From the NCBI RefSeq assembly GCF_001888185.1, contig NZ_CP016364.1, positions 3,348,001 through 3,412,000 on the forward strand: a stretch of DNA of 64,000 nucleotides. The letters are read 5' to 3'. Below are positions 9,762 through 18,704 of the stretch, one piece after another (positions within the stretch are counted from its first letter, which is position 1; each line of letters starts with the position of its first letter). Made by a program: the position numbers and the translations under genes. Source of the stretch: Phaeobacter porticola. Its GTDB lineage: Bacteria > Pseudomonadota > Alphaproteobacteria > Rhodobacterales > Rhodobacteraceae. Under the pieces are notes generated by a model. The model was given only the letters and a program-made list of their open reading frames with translations, was not told the origin of the DNA and did not search any database.

Positions 9762-9792
9762 AAGAACCCGCCCAGATCCGGGCGGGTTCTTT
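9762..9792. terminator. Bidirectional intrinsic terminator between lpxK and dsbA
   Basis: A 12-bp stem, AAGAACCCGCCC (9762-9773) with GGGCGGGTTCTT (9780-9791), and a 6-base loop. Short A and T tracts on either side let it serve both convergent genes. Confidence 0.85.
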
Positions 9793-9822
9793 CATCTCAT
9801 AGTTCGAATGAACCCAGCGGGT

Positions 9823-10494
9823 TTACCCCTCCAGCTCCGCGTCAATCAACGTTTTGAACGCGTCATAAGACTGGTTTTCAACCTTCTGCCCATTCAAGAT
9901 AAACGACGGCGTGGATTCGATACCGTGCTCTGTTGCATTTTCCTGGTACCAGCTGACCAAGGTCTGCGCCTTGGCACCATCTTGCAGGCAAGCCTCCAAC
10001 TGCTCTTCTTCCAAACCCGCCAGGCGGCCAATCTTGCGCAGTGCATCAACAATCTCTGTCGCGCCACCGGCGCGGGCCCAGTCGGATTGTCCCTTGTAAA
10101 TCAGGTCGCTGATGCCAAAGAATTTCTCAGGCCCACCGCAGCGTGCGATCATCGACGCCCATAGCCCATAGCGGTCAAAATAGACTTCGCGGTAAATGAA
10201 TTTCACCTTACCGGTGTCGATGTAGTCCTTCTTTAGCTGCTTATAGGTGCCCGAATGGAAATTCGCGCAATGCGGGCAGGTAAAGGAGGCATATTCGATC
10301 ATCGTAACCGGGGCATCCTCGGCACCCTGCACCATTTCAACGATGGTGGATGTGTCCACCTCAGTGTCTTGTGCATGGGCGGCGCTGATCAGCGGATTGC
10401 TGGGCATGGACGTGCCGCCCTGCAATGCGGCATAGCCATAGACACCCGCCGCAACAGCGACGCTGGCAAAGATACCGGACATAAAACGGGTCAT
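9823..10494 (-). CDS. DsbA-family periplasmic thiol-disulfide protein
   Basis: A 223-residue exported thioredoxin-fold protein. An N-terminal hydrophobic segment (about 5-25) and an AHA-type cleavage site near residue 40 are followed by the redox motif CPHC in SFTCPHCANFH, and the cis-Pro loop is at ESTPSFILNG. It resembles Com1/DsbA-like oxidoreductases of Alphaproteobacteria, which form or shuffle disulfides in the periplasm. The start codon overlaps the stop of the DUF721 gene (ATGA), so the two are cotranscribed. Confidence 0.9.
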   Translation of the reverse strand: MTRFMSGIFASVAVAAGVYGYAALQGGTSMPSNPLISAAHAQDTEVDTSTIVEMVQGAEDAPVTMIEYASFTCPHCANFHSGTYKQLKKDYIDTGKVKFIYREVYFDRYGLWASMIARCGGPEKFFGISDLIYKGQSDWARAGGATEIVDALRKIGRLAGLEEEQLEACLQDGAKAQTLVSWYQENATEHGIESTPSFILNGQKVENQSYDAFKTLIDAELEG

Positions 10495-11024
10495 TCGTAC
10501 CCCTTTCTGAGAGTTTTCTGTTTTGTGAGAACATTGCGCCCAAGCCTCTCAAGGGCTGCGCGCAAGTCATCGCTTTCGACCCCGGTGGCAACCTTGGCTG
10601 CCGCCGCAACATCCTGAGGATCTGGCGCCTGCGGCACCGTCACCTTCGGGGCATATTTGAATGAGACCTGCCCCTCGGCAAAGCCGGTGGGGGCAGTCTG
10701 GGTAATGCGCACTTTGGAGATGGCATTATATCCGTAGACGGCATTTACCTTGGCACGCAGGGGTTCCTTTTGCATTTCCAGTATAGGCGCATTGGCCCCT
10801 GTGGTCAGCAGCGTCAGCGTGGCGCCAAATCCGCCGCGCCCGTAGTGAACATTGACGGGACGGGCAATAGCAGAGATATCGGGGCCGGCGATCTCTTCCC
10901 AATGGGTCAGCAGACGCGACACAGCAAATCCGCGGCTCTCACCGGCCTTGCGAATCTGATCGTTCAAGAGTTGCGATGTTCGTTTGAACCCGCGTGATTT
11001 CATCCGTTGCACTGCCATGTCCAT
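10491..11024 (-). CDS. DUF721 (DciA-like) protein
   Basis: A 177-residue protein with the DUF721/DciA domain in its first 95 residues (segment SRLLTHWEEIAGPDISAIARPV). DciA-type proteins bind the replicative helicase DnaB in bacteria lacking DnaC; helicase loading is inferred from the family. The C-terminal 80 residues are less conserved. The gene lies back to back with mutY, 78 bp apart, and shares an operon with dsbA. An ATG at 11018 is an alternative start; the difference is two residues. Confidence 0.8.
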   Translation of the reverse strand: MDMAVQRMKSRGFKRTSQLLNDQIRKAGESRGFAVSRLLTHWEEIAGPDISAIARPVNVHYGRGGFGATLTLLTTGANAPILEMQKEPLRAKVNAVYGYNAISKVRITQTAPTGFAEGQVSFKYAPKVTVPQAPDPQDVAAAAKVATGVESDDLRAALERLGRNVLTKQKTLRKGYE

Positions 11025-11102
11025 GGTTTTGCTAGACTGCTCGCCCTATTGTAAAGGGCTGCTATGCAAGAACCAGCGAAACCCGGCCACAAGGGATAAA
11101 GA

Positions 11103-12167
11103 ATGCGTGACCATGACAGTGATACCCAACCTCTGAGCCAGACTCTGCTGGAATGGTATGACCAACACGCCCGCAGCCTGCCGTGGCGGGTCAGCCCAGC
11201 AGACCGTGCTGCTGGCATCTGGCCCGATCCCTACCGCATTTGGTTAAGCGAGGTGATGTTACAGCAAACCACCGTCGCAGCGGTGAAGGATTACTTTCAC
11301 CGCTTTACCACCCGTTGGCCAACCGTTGCGGATCTGGCAACAGCGCCCGATGCGGATGTGATGGGCGAATGGGCAGGTCTTGGCTATTATGCGCGGGCCC
11401 GCAACTTGTTGAAATGCGCCCGCGTTGTTGCATCGGATCATTGTGGTGTTTTTCCTGACACTTACGACGGGTTGATCGCGCTGCCCGGCATAGGCCCCTA
11501 TACTGCCGCGGCTATCTCGGCCATTGCATTCGACCGGCAGGAAACGGTCCTGGACGGGAATGTTGAACGAGTCATGGCGCGCCTCTATGATATCCACACA
11601 CCGCTGCCCGCCGCCAAATCAGAGTTGAAGACAAAGGCCGCAGCGCTAACGTCTGCGGCACGCCCTGGTGATCACGCACAGGCAGTGATGGATCTAGGCG
11701 CAACGATCTGTACACCGCGCAACCCTGCCTGCGGAATCTGCCCCTGGCGTAGCCCCTGCGCTGCGCGTCTTGCCGGAACGGCGGCGGAACTGCCCAAGAA
11801 AACGCCGAAGAAACCAAAACCAACACGGCTGGGTTATATCTATCTGGCCCGTAGTAAAGATGGGAACTGGTTACTGGAACAACGCCCCGACAAAGGGCTT
11901 CTGGGCGGCATGCTGGGCTGGCCCGGCAGCGACTGGAACGACGCGCCACAGCCCGCCCCCCCATTTGAGGCCGAGTGGCAAGACCTCGGCGCCGAGGTTC
12001 GACACACCTTTACGCATTTTCACCTGATCCTTCAGGTCATGCTGGCAGAACTGCCTGACGATTACATACCCAATGCTTCACAACTGGTTATGCCACGCCA
12101 TGATTTCAAACCCAGTGATCTGCCGACGGTCATGCGCAAAGCGTTTGAGCTGTGGAAAGGGCGCTGA
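11103..12167 (+). CDS. mutY: A/G-specific adenine glycosylase
   Basis: A 354-residue MutY that removes adenine mispaired with 8-oxoguanine. It has the catalytic helix EVMLQQTTVAAV, the helix-hairpin-helix LPGIGPYTAAAI followed by the catalytic Asp in VLDGNVER, and a [4Fe-4S] loop with spacing C-x6-C-x2-C-x5-C (CTPRNPACGICPWRSPC). A NUDIX-like C-terminal domain (from about residue 235) recognises 8-oxoG. Length is typical. Confidence 0.97.
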   Translation: MRDHDSDTQPLSQTLLEWYDQHARSLPWRVSPADRAAGIWPDPYRIWLSEVMLQQTTVAAVKDYFHRFTTRWPTVADLATAPDADVMGEWAGLGYYARARNLLKCARVVASDHCGVFPDTYDGLIALPGIGPYTAAAISAIAFDRQETVLDGNVERVMARLYDIHTPLPAAKSELKTKAAALTSAARPGDHAQAVMDLGATICTPRNPACGICPWRSPCAARLAGTAAELPKKTPKKPKPTRLGYIYLARSKDGNWLLEQRPDKGLLGGMLGWPGSDWNDAPQPAPPFEAEWQDLGAEVRHTFTHFHLILQVMLAELPDDYIPNASQLVMPRHDFKPSDLPTVMRKAFELWKGR

Positions 12168-12241
12168 TCCCTTCTCTTTTGCCGGGAGCACGGGCATAGT
12201 TCCAAGGAACCGCGCCTGCGATCATTGAGAGTGCTCCTGCG

Positions 12242-13393
12242 ATGACATCCTCCGAAACCCTCCGTCGCTGGCAGACTGCCTTGCCATTCTGGTTGTCTTT
12301 TCTGCTGGTGCCTTTGGTTATTCTGGCAGCAGTCCATGGGGGCTGGGCAATTTTTCTGCCGCCCTTGGTGACCTGGTATCTCTTTGCAGCACTGGATGGG
12401 ATCTTTGGGCTCAACCTAGAGAATGCGGATCCGCAGACACCGGATGACGATCTGCGCTGGTACACTGCGCTCACAATGGCATGGGTGCCAATTCAGTTCC
12501 TGTTGCTCATTGCTATGCTCGCATACGTACCAGGCGCAGATCATCTGTCAGGGCTAGAACAACTTGGCGTCTTTTTTGGTGTCGGCGTCGTCAGTGGCAC
12601 GGTAGGCATCAACTACAGCCACGAGTTAATGCACCAGAAAAGCCGAATTGAGCGTTGGCTTGCCGATCTTCTGCTGGCGATGGTGCTATATTCGCATTTC
12701 CGGTCCGAGCATCTTCTGGTGCATCACCGCCATGTCGGCACCCCGCGCGATCCAGTAACTGCGCGCTACAACGAAGGGTTTCACCGCTTTTACCCACGTG
12801 TGCTGCGGCAATGCTGGCAATCCGCCTTTCACGCAGAACGCACGCAATTGGCACGTCGCAACCTGCCATGGACCAATCGTCGCAATCCGTTTTTCCGCTA
12901 CTTGGCGCTACAAGCAACCATGCTGCTGCTGGCCATGCTGCTTGGTGGCATAACTGGCGTATTGCTTTTCCTTGTGCAGGCTGGTGTCGCGATTTGGCAG
13001 CTAGAGCTGGTGAACTATGTTGAACACTACGGGCTGACGCGCAAATACCTAGGACATGGAAAGTTCGAACATGTTATGCCCCGTCATTCGTGGAACGCCG
13101 CGCACAAGGCCTCGAACTGGCTGTTGATCAACCTTCAGCGTCACTCCGATCACCACTACAGACCCGACCGGCGTTTTCCATTGCTTCAGACCCATACGGA
13201 AACCGATGCACCACAGTTGCCTTATGGCTATCCGGTGATGACATTCGCGGCGATGTGTCCGCCGCTATGGCGCCGGATCATGAATCCCCGCGTGCGCCGG
13301 TGGCGGCAAATATATTATCCCGAAATCACCGATTGGAACGCCTATAACAAGGCGCTGAAACCAGAGCAGCGTCCGGATCCGACCCCAGCTTAG
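12242..13393 (+). CDS. AlkB-type alkane 1-monooxygenase / membrane fatty-acid hydroxylase family
   Basis: A 383-residue integral membrane diiron protein. The histidine boxes are HELMH (near residue 123), HLLVHHRHVG (near 157) and HSDHHYRP (near 300), with the additional NYVEHYGL segment typical of AlkB. There are about six membrane segments. AlkB oxidises terminal methyl groups of n-alkanes with O2 and electrons from rubredoxin; no rubredoxin or rubredoxin reductase gene is near, so those partners must be elsewhere or the substrate differs. It starts 74 bp after mutY and its end overlaps the convergent cyclase gene by 4 bp. Confidence 0.88.
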   Translation: MTSSETLRRWQTALPFWLSFLLVPLVILAAVHGGWAIFLPPLVTWYLFAALDGIFGLNLENADPQTPDDDLRWYTALTMAWVPIQFLLLIAMLAYVPGADHLSGLEQLGVFFGVGVVSGTVGINYSHELMHQKSRIERWLADLLLAMVLYSHFRSEHLLVHHRHVGTPRDPVTARYNEGFHRFYPRVLRQCWQSAFHAERTQLARRNLPWTNRRNPFFRYLALQATMLLLAMLLGGITGVLLFLVQAGVAIWQLELVNYVEHYGLTRKYLGHGKFEHVMPRHSWNAAHKASNWLLINLQRHSDHHYRPDRRFPLLQTHTETDAPQLPYGYPVMTFAAMCPPLWRRIMNPRVRRWRQIYYPEITDWNAYNKALKPEQRPDPTPA

Positions 13394-14772
13394 CGCGGCA
13401 GCGCCCATAACGTCATTGGCTGCACCAAACCGCGCAGCTCGCAGGCCTCGTGCTGAACAAACCCATCCTTCAGGTCGCTCCGGTCCCCCTCGTGGGTGAT
13501 CCGCTGGCACAGCGCATCACTGATCACGATCTGCGCATCCAGCGCACGGGTGCGTTCCTCTAACCGGGCGGCGATGTTTACGGCAGTTCCGATCACCGCA
13601 TATTCCAACCGGTTGGCCCCGATATCGCCAAGAACCGTCTCTCCATAGTGCACGCCGATACCGACCTTGACCTCCACCTCGCCTGCGTGGCGACGAATTT
13701 TGTTCCACTTCGCCAATGTCTCCAGCATTGCCCGTGCACAGGCCAAAGCGTTTGTGGCATCCCTTGGCCCAGCCAAGGGTGTGCCAAAGGTCGCCATCAA
13801 CCCATCTCCAAGATATTTGTCCAGCGTGCCATTGTGGTGGAACACCTCCTGCTCCATTCTACCGTGAAAATCCCGCAACAGCTCAATCACCTGATAGGCA
13901 TCTCGTTCAGAGGCTATTTTGGTGAATCCAATGATATCGATGAACAACACCGCCACGTCCTGACGGCGCACCTGTTTTAGTGGCTCATCATTCTGCGACA
14001 GCTGCTGCACCACATTCGGCGAGAAATACCGCGATAGGTTCGCCCGCTCCCGTTCTAACCCAGCGTTACTCTGAATCAACCGATAGAAGCGCCGTGACGA
14101 AATTCCCAAAGTCACGGAAACCAAGAAAAACACGATCCCTTCCTGCACGCGCTGATGCAAAAGGAAACTGTTGGGATCTAAAAATACGGCCAGGTCCGCA
14201 TTATTGCTGGCAATTGCCAGCACCGCATCGCTTAAAGCCTGATCCGGTGTCGTGAACCACCAGGCCAGGACTGCCGCTGACACCCAGATCAGCACAGTCC
14301 AAGTTCCAATAGCAATCACAGTACGCCACGAGTACGCCAGTGTTCCGGCCGCAAGGATGATGAAGAAATAGATAAAGTTGCCGTAGCGGTACTGGATCGC
14401 CAGGGGCAGATCCTCGCTGCTGAGCGGGTTCGGCAAAACCATACCAATTGTCATGATCGCCAGGTCCGCAAAGATCAGCAGCATCTCCAACCGGGACTGG
14501 CCCACACGCCCGACCCTGCGGATCAGCCAACCGTTCAGGCACAGCAGCAAGAGGATGAAATGGTAGTACAGCACGTCCCACTTGGGATTGACGTAAACCA
14601 GAAACACAGCCGTGACCGCCATCGCGATCCAGCGCGCCCGCACCGCAAGTTCCAGGCCATTGCGCTTGTGTTCGGTCAGAGCATCCAGCGCATAGGGGCT
14701 TTGCTGGGTGAAAATAGCCGCGTCGCTATCCAAAGCGGGAGCGGGAGCGGGGGCCGAAGCGGTTATTGCCAT
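13390..14772 (-). CDS. Membrane-bound class III adenylate/guanylate cyclase
   Basis: A 460-residue protein with about six transmembrane helices in the first 230 residues, a short linker containing the PNVVQQL helix, and a C-terminal cyclase homology domain. Metal-binding Asp residues are in LFIDIIGFT and KYLGDGLMATFG, and the transition-state region is VIGTAVNIAARLEERT. It should make cAMP (or cGMP) from the nucleoside triphosphate at the inner membrane. The start is uncertain: ATG 14772 is used, but in-frame GTG and TTG codons reach 14847. A second, soluble cyclase lies 4 kb away at 18705-20303. Confidence 0.85.
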   Translation of the reverse strand: MAITASAPAPAPALDSDAAIFTQQSPYALDALTEHKRNGLELAVRARWIAMAVTAVFLVYVNPKWDVLYYHFILLLLCLNGWLIRRVGRVGQSRLEMLLIFADLAIMTIGMVLPNPLSSEDLPLAIQYRYGNFIYFFIILAAGTLAYSWRTVIAIGTWTVLIWVSAAVLAWWFTTPDQALSDAVLAIASNNADLAVFLDPNSFLLHQRVQEGIVFFLVSVTLGISSRRFYRLIQSNAGLERERANLSRYFSPNVVQQLSQNDEPLKQVRRQDVAVLFIDIIGFTKIASERDAYQVIELLRDFHGRMEQEVFHHNGTLDKYLGDGLMATFGTPLAGPRDATNALACARAMLETLAKWNKIRRHAGEVEVKVGIGVHYGETVLGDIGANRLEYAVIGTAVNIAARLEERTRALDAQIVISDALCQRITHEGDRSDLKDGFVQHEACELRGLVQPMTLWALPR

Positions 14773-14856
14773 TGCTAGGGATCCATCTGTGACACCTGTG
14801 CGCGCCAAAATAGCGGCAGCAACACCCGGATGCACCCCATGAAGCAAGCTGAATAC

Positions 14857-14883
14857 AAAAAGGCCCCGCCATTAGGGCGGGGC
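14857..14883 (-). terminator. Intrinsic terminator downstream of ccrM
   Basis: On the minus strand an 8-bp stem GCCCCGCC/GGCGGGGC (14863-14870 with 14876-14883) is followed by five T (A tract at 14858-14862 on the plus strand). It lies 66 bp beyond the ccrM stop and before the cyclase gene. Confidence 0.85.
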
Positions 14884-14948
14884 AAGGTTGGCGCCGTCGT
14901 CAATGCGACAGCGCCTGCGGTTTCACACAGGTTGTGAAAAGGATGAGA

Positions 14949-16088
<1,140 letters not shown>

Positions 16089-16105
16089 TCATTTTGGTTG
16101 TCCAC

Positions 16106-16134
16106 AGGATGAGTCATCGTGGATTCGAGGTCAA
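16106..16134 (-). promoter_or_regulatory. Candidate ccrM promoter containing two GANTC sites
   Basis: On the minus strand TTGACC (16129-16134) and CATCCT (16106-16111) are 17 bp apart. The spacer holds GAATC (16122-16126) and GACTC (16111-16115, touching the -10). GANTC is the CcrM target, and in Caulobacter methylated GANTC within sigma-70 promoters recruits GcrA. The -10 match is weak (3 of 6). Confidence 0.5.
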
Positions 16135-16162
16135 TTTGTTTTTTAGAACAACACCATGTGGT

Positions 16163-16780
16163 TCACTCTTGATACAATATCTTGTGTACCGGCTTGAATG
16201 AACGCCGATGATGTGGGGTTACCCCCAGGCTGCTAAGCGCCTCGCGGTGCTGTTTAGAGGGGTAACCGGCGTTTTTCTCCCAGCCATAGCCTGGGAACTG
16301 TTGCGCCAAATCCACCATAATCCGGTCACGCGCTAATTTTGCCACGATCGACGCCGCAGCAATGGAGACTGATTTGCCATCACCCTTGATCACAAATTCA
16401 GACGTCTGCAGCAGTCCCCTGGGGATCAGATTGCCATCTATCAGCAGATAGTCAGGGGCCGGATTCAAACCGGCAACAGCCCGTTCCATCGCCAGATGCG
16501 AAGCCCGTAAAATATTCAAAGAATCAATCTCTTCGACGCTGGCATGGGCGATGGAGACTTGCGCTTGCTCAAAGATGGCCACCTCGACCGCCTCGCGCCG
16601 CTTCGCGCTCAGTTTCTTGGAATCATTCAGCCCTTCTGGAATGGCGTCGGGGTTCAGGATCACCGCCGCCGCTGACACCGGTCCGGCCAGAGGGCCACGC
16701 CCCACCTCATCCACGCCTGCAATGCGTATATGGCCACGCGCATGGGCGGCCGCTTCAATACTGTAATCGGGATAGTCCAT
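16163..16780 (-). CDS. rnhB: Ribonuclease HII
   Basis: A 205-residue RNase HII that cleaves RNA in RNA-DNA hybrids and at single ribonucleotides. The active-site motif DEVGRGPLAGPV is near residue 23, KKLSAKRRE near 56, LLIDGN near 114 and the C-terminal AASIVAKLARD near 141, giving the acidic DEDD set. Length is normal. It lies directly upstream of ccrM, 110 bp away, an order common in Alphaproteobacteria. Confidence 0.96.
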   Translation of the reverse strand: MDYPDYSIEAAAHARGHIRIAGVDEVGRGPLAGPVSAAAVILNPDAIPEGLNDSKKLSAKRREAVEVAIFEQAQVSIAHASVEEIDSLNILRASHLAMERAVAGLNPAPDYLLIDGNLIPRGLLQTSEFVIKGDGKSVSIAAASIVAKLARDRIMVDLAQQFPGYGWEKNAGYPSKQHREALSSLGVTPHHRRSFKPVHKILYQE

Positions 16781-16837
16781 ATCTAGCTCTGACCGGGTTT
16801 TGCGCCAGGTTTCAAGCCCGACGGCAGGCCGTTACGA

Positions 16838-16860
16838 AAAAGAGGGGGCCTTAGCCCCCT
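16838..16860 (-). terminator. Intrinsic terminator after the small basic exported protein gene
   Basis: The minus strand reads AGGGGGC (16860-16854), a 4-base loop, GCCCCCT, then C and a T tract (A run at 16837-16841 on the plus strand). It lies 28 bp past the stop at 16888 and 58 bp before rnhB begins, so the exported-protein gene and rnhB are probably separate units. Confidence 0.85.
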
Positions 16861-16887
16861 AAGTCTGCTCGAACCTGTGTCCCGGCC

Positions 16888-17385
16888 TTAGCGGCGGGTG
16901 ATGCGGTAGCCACGGTTCTTGAGGCAATCGGGTCGGTAGCCGACACGATTGCGTTTGCCGTTCCAGAACGTCACCTGGCAGGCGCGGGGCAGCTTGTGTT
17001 CAAAGCCATATTGCTTGCGCAGGCAACCGCGCCCCATCAAGGTACGACTTTGGCTGTAGCGCGGGAAATACCGCACACATTGCGCCGGAAGGTCATAGCG
17101 CGCTACTCGCGGTGGCAGTGGTTTGGGGCGATGCGGACGGTTGGGTCGACCATGGTTCGGGCGATGCGGCCGGGTGACCTGCGGGTGATCATCATCCCTA
17201 TTGTTTTTGACAATCGCACCAATGATGCCTAGCACCGCAAGCCCCGCCAGAACCTTGGCAACATCCTCGTCAGCGCGCGCAGGTGCGGCAGAGAACCCTG
17301 TGACGGCCATGGCGGCCCCAACAATCAACGCAATGAACTTGCGATGTGGTTTGGATTGAGCGGGCGTTTGGTTGGAGCGGGTCAT
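16888..17385 (-). CDS. Small basic exported protein, unknown function
   Basis: A 165-residue protein with a signal peptide (hydrophobic core about 17-34, cleavage near ARADED), a second short hydrophobic stretch (VLAGLAVLGIIGAIV, about 44-58), then a Pro/His/Arg-rich linker of repeated HRPN/RPHRP units. The C-terminal domain (about 95-165) has four cysteines (in AQCVRYF, GCLRKQYG, RACQVTF and DCLKN) likely to form two disulfides. It is strongly cationic. The start has AGGAAGGA seven bases upstream. I do not recognise a named family; an envelope location is inferred. It diverges from the 17553 gene. Confidence 0.7.
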   Translation of the reverse strand: MTRSNQTPAQSKPHRKFIALIVGAAMAVTGFSAAPARADEDVAKVLAGLAVLGIIGAIVKNNRDDDHPQVTRPHRPNHGRPNRPHRPKPLPPRVARYDLPAQCVRYFPRYSQSRTLMGRGCLRKQYGFEHKLPRACQVTFWNGKRNRVGYRPDCLKNRGYRITRR

Positions 17386-17480
17386 GTCGTGTCCTTCCTG
17401 AGAGGTCATAGCTGATTGGCACTTGAGCCGATGCAATCAGCCTGACCCCGAGCCCCTCGGACAGGCAATAACGCCGCATT

Positions 17481-17526
17481 GTTATCGAATATCACTGCTC
17501 TCAATCACCTGTGGTTATTGAATATC
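17481..17526. promoter_or_regulatory. Direct repeat, candidate regulator binding site
   Basis: GTTATCGAATATC (17481-17493) and GTTATTGAATATC (17514-17526) differ at one base and start 33 bp apart, about three helical turns. They lie in the 167-bp gap between the divergent genes ending upstream at 17385 and starting at 17553, nearer the latter. The binding protein is unknown. Confidence 0.45.
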
Positions 17527-17552
17527 CCGCAACAAATGAGCAGGGTAACGGT

Positions 17553-17858
17553 ATGAAACAGCTCCTTATCTCCTGTGCCCTGATCACGGGCCTTTCCATT
17601 GGCATGGTCAGTTATGCCCCCCCTGTTGCGGCGGCTGAATGCTACGCAGACTACAAGGCCAAACAAGACGCACCTCTCCGGCTACATTACGGCGTAATCC
17701 AACTTGGCGGCGCCTGTCGCAAACCGGCAGCCAAGGCTGAAATCTCAGGTCGGCTTTCAGCAGCGGGCTGGACCTTGCTGAATGTTCTGTCCATTTTTGG
17801 CCCCGACGGGCTGGACCAAAGGAAAGCAGATGCCGGATCCTACTTTCTCCGTTTCTGA
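17553..17858 (+). CDS. Small exported protein, unknown function
   Basis: A 101-residue protein. A signal peptide spans about residues 1-28, with cleavage expected after PPVAAA and mature ECYADYKAKQD. The mature part has two cysteines (in ECYAD and GGACRKP) that could pair, and ends GSYFLRF. ATG 17553 was chosen because the signal peptide begins there and AGGG lies seven bases upstream; the longer in-frame start is unsupported. Its last 29 bp overlap the start of the membrane-anchored winged-helix gene, so the two are probably cotranscribed. No family function is known to me. Confidence 0.7.
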   Translation: MKQLLISCALITGLSIGMVSYAPPVAAAECYADYKAKQDAPLRLHYGVIQLGGACRKPAAKAEISGRLSAAGWTLLNVLSIFGPDGLDQRKADAGSYFLRF

Positions 17859-18531
17859 GGTGCGCGCGGCGGGCAGCCGGGTCATTGCACTTGGGATCGC
17901 GGCAATCGTCGCCTTGCTGGTGATCGCAGGCACCGTTTTGCTACTGACCTTGCCGGATGCCAACGCATTTAACGCGCGCGTCGAACGCCTGTTTGTGGAA
18001 AACGACCTCACCACTCAGGCCGAAATCAAGCTCTTAGAGATCTTGGCGCAATCAGGCACAGCCTTTGCCGACACTCTGACCAGCTACCGTATGGTGATCT
18101 TTGTCTTGCTGGTTTTCGCCACCATGATGATGGTGGCTGCACTGGTGGTGTTGGCAATGCTGGTAATGTTGAACCGACGCATGGTACAGATCGAACGGGC
18201 GGGCATTCAGGTGACGGAACTGCTGATCAGCCGCGAAGAAAACACAGTGTACCTCAATACCATGGGGTTCAAACTGACTGCGGCCGCAATGGAAACGCTG
18301 TCGGTCCTGGCCGAGGCCAGACTGGATGATGACGTCCTGTCAGGCGCCGAGATCGAAGCGGTGATTTCCGGCCGCCCCTCCATTGATTGCGAAGAGGCCG
18401 CCGGCGCCACGCGGATCAAGCGCCTGCGCGACACGCTTGGCAACCAGATGGTCAGTGAGCTACTGGTCAAAAACATCGCCAAGAGGGGTTATGTCCTGTC
18501 GATCAGCAAAGACGTAATCCGCATGGTGTGA
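17830..18531 (+). CDS. Membrane-anchored protein with C-terminal OmpR-like winged helix
   Basis: A 233-residue protein. Two hydrophobic helices (about 20-44 and 87-115) flank a short, presumably periplasmic loop that is acidic. The cytoplasmic C-terminal part (about 140-233) looks like an OmpR/PhoB effector domain: a recognition-helix segment TRIKRLRDTLGN followed by VKNIAKRGYVLS, matching the RLRRKLG...VRGVGYRL pattern. There is no receiver domain. This would be a one-component membrane regulator with the winged helix after the membrane segments, the reverse of ToxR/CadC. ATG 17830 has AAAGGAAAG seven bases upstream. DNA binding is inferred, not shown. Confidence 0.65.
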   Translation: MPDPTFSVSEVRAAGSRVIALGIAAIVALLVIAGTVLLLTLPDANAFNARVERLFVENDLTTQAEIKLLEILAQSGTAFADTLTSYRMVIFVLLVFATMMMVAALVVLAMLVMLNRRMVQIERAGIQVTELLISREENTVYLNTMGFKLTAAAMETLSVLAEARLDDDVLSGAEIEAVISGRPSIDCEEAAGATRIKRLRDTLGNQMVSELLVKNIAKRGYVLSISKDVIRMV

Positions 18532-18704
18532 AACCAAGCCTCCAGGCGCGTGCCACTGCCTCGCCTATGAGAGCGCCGCCCTGCGTGGCGGCACCCAACG
18601 ATCAATTCATCGTGCAGCTCTGGAATTCTCGCCGAAACCCACCACATTATAGACCTAGGCAGTATGGCCCCTCCACGCTGTCGGATAAGCCGGGAGCCGC
18701 CCAC

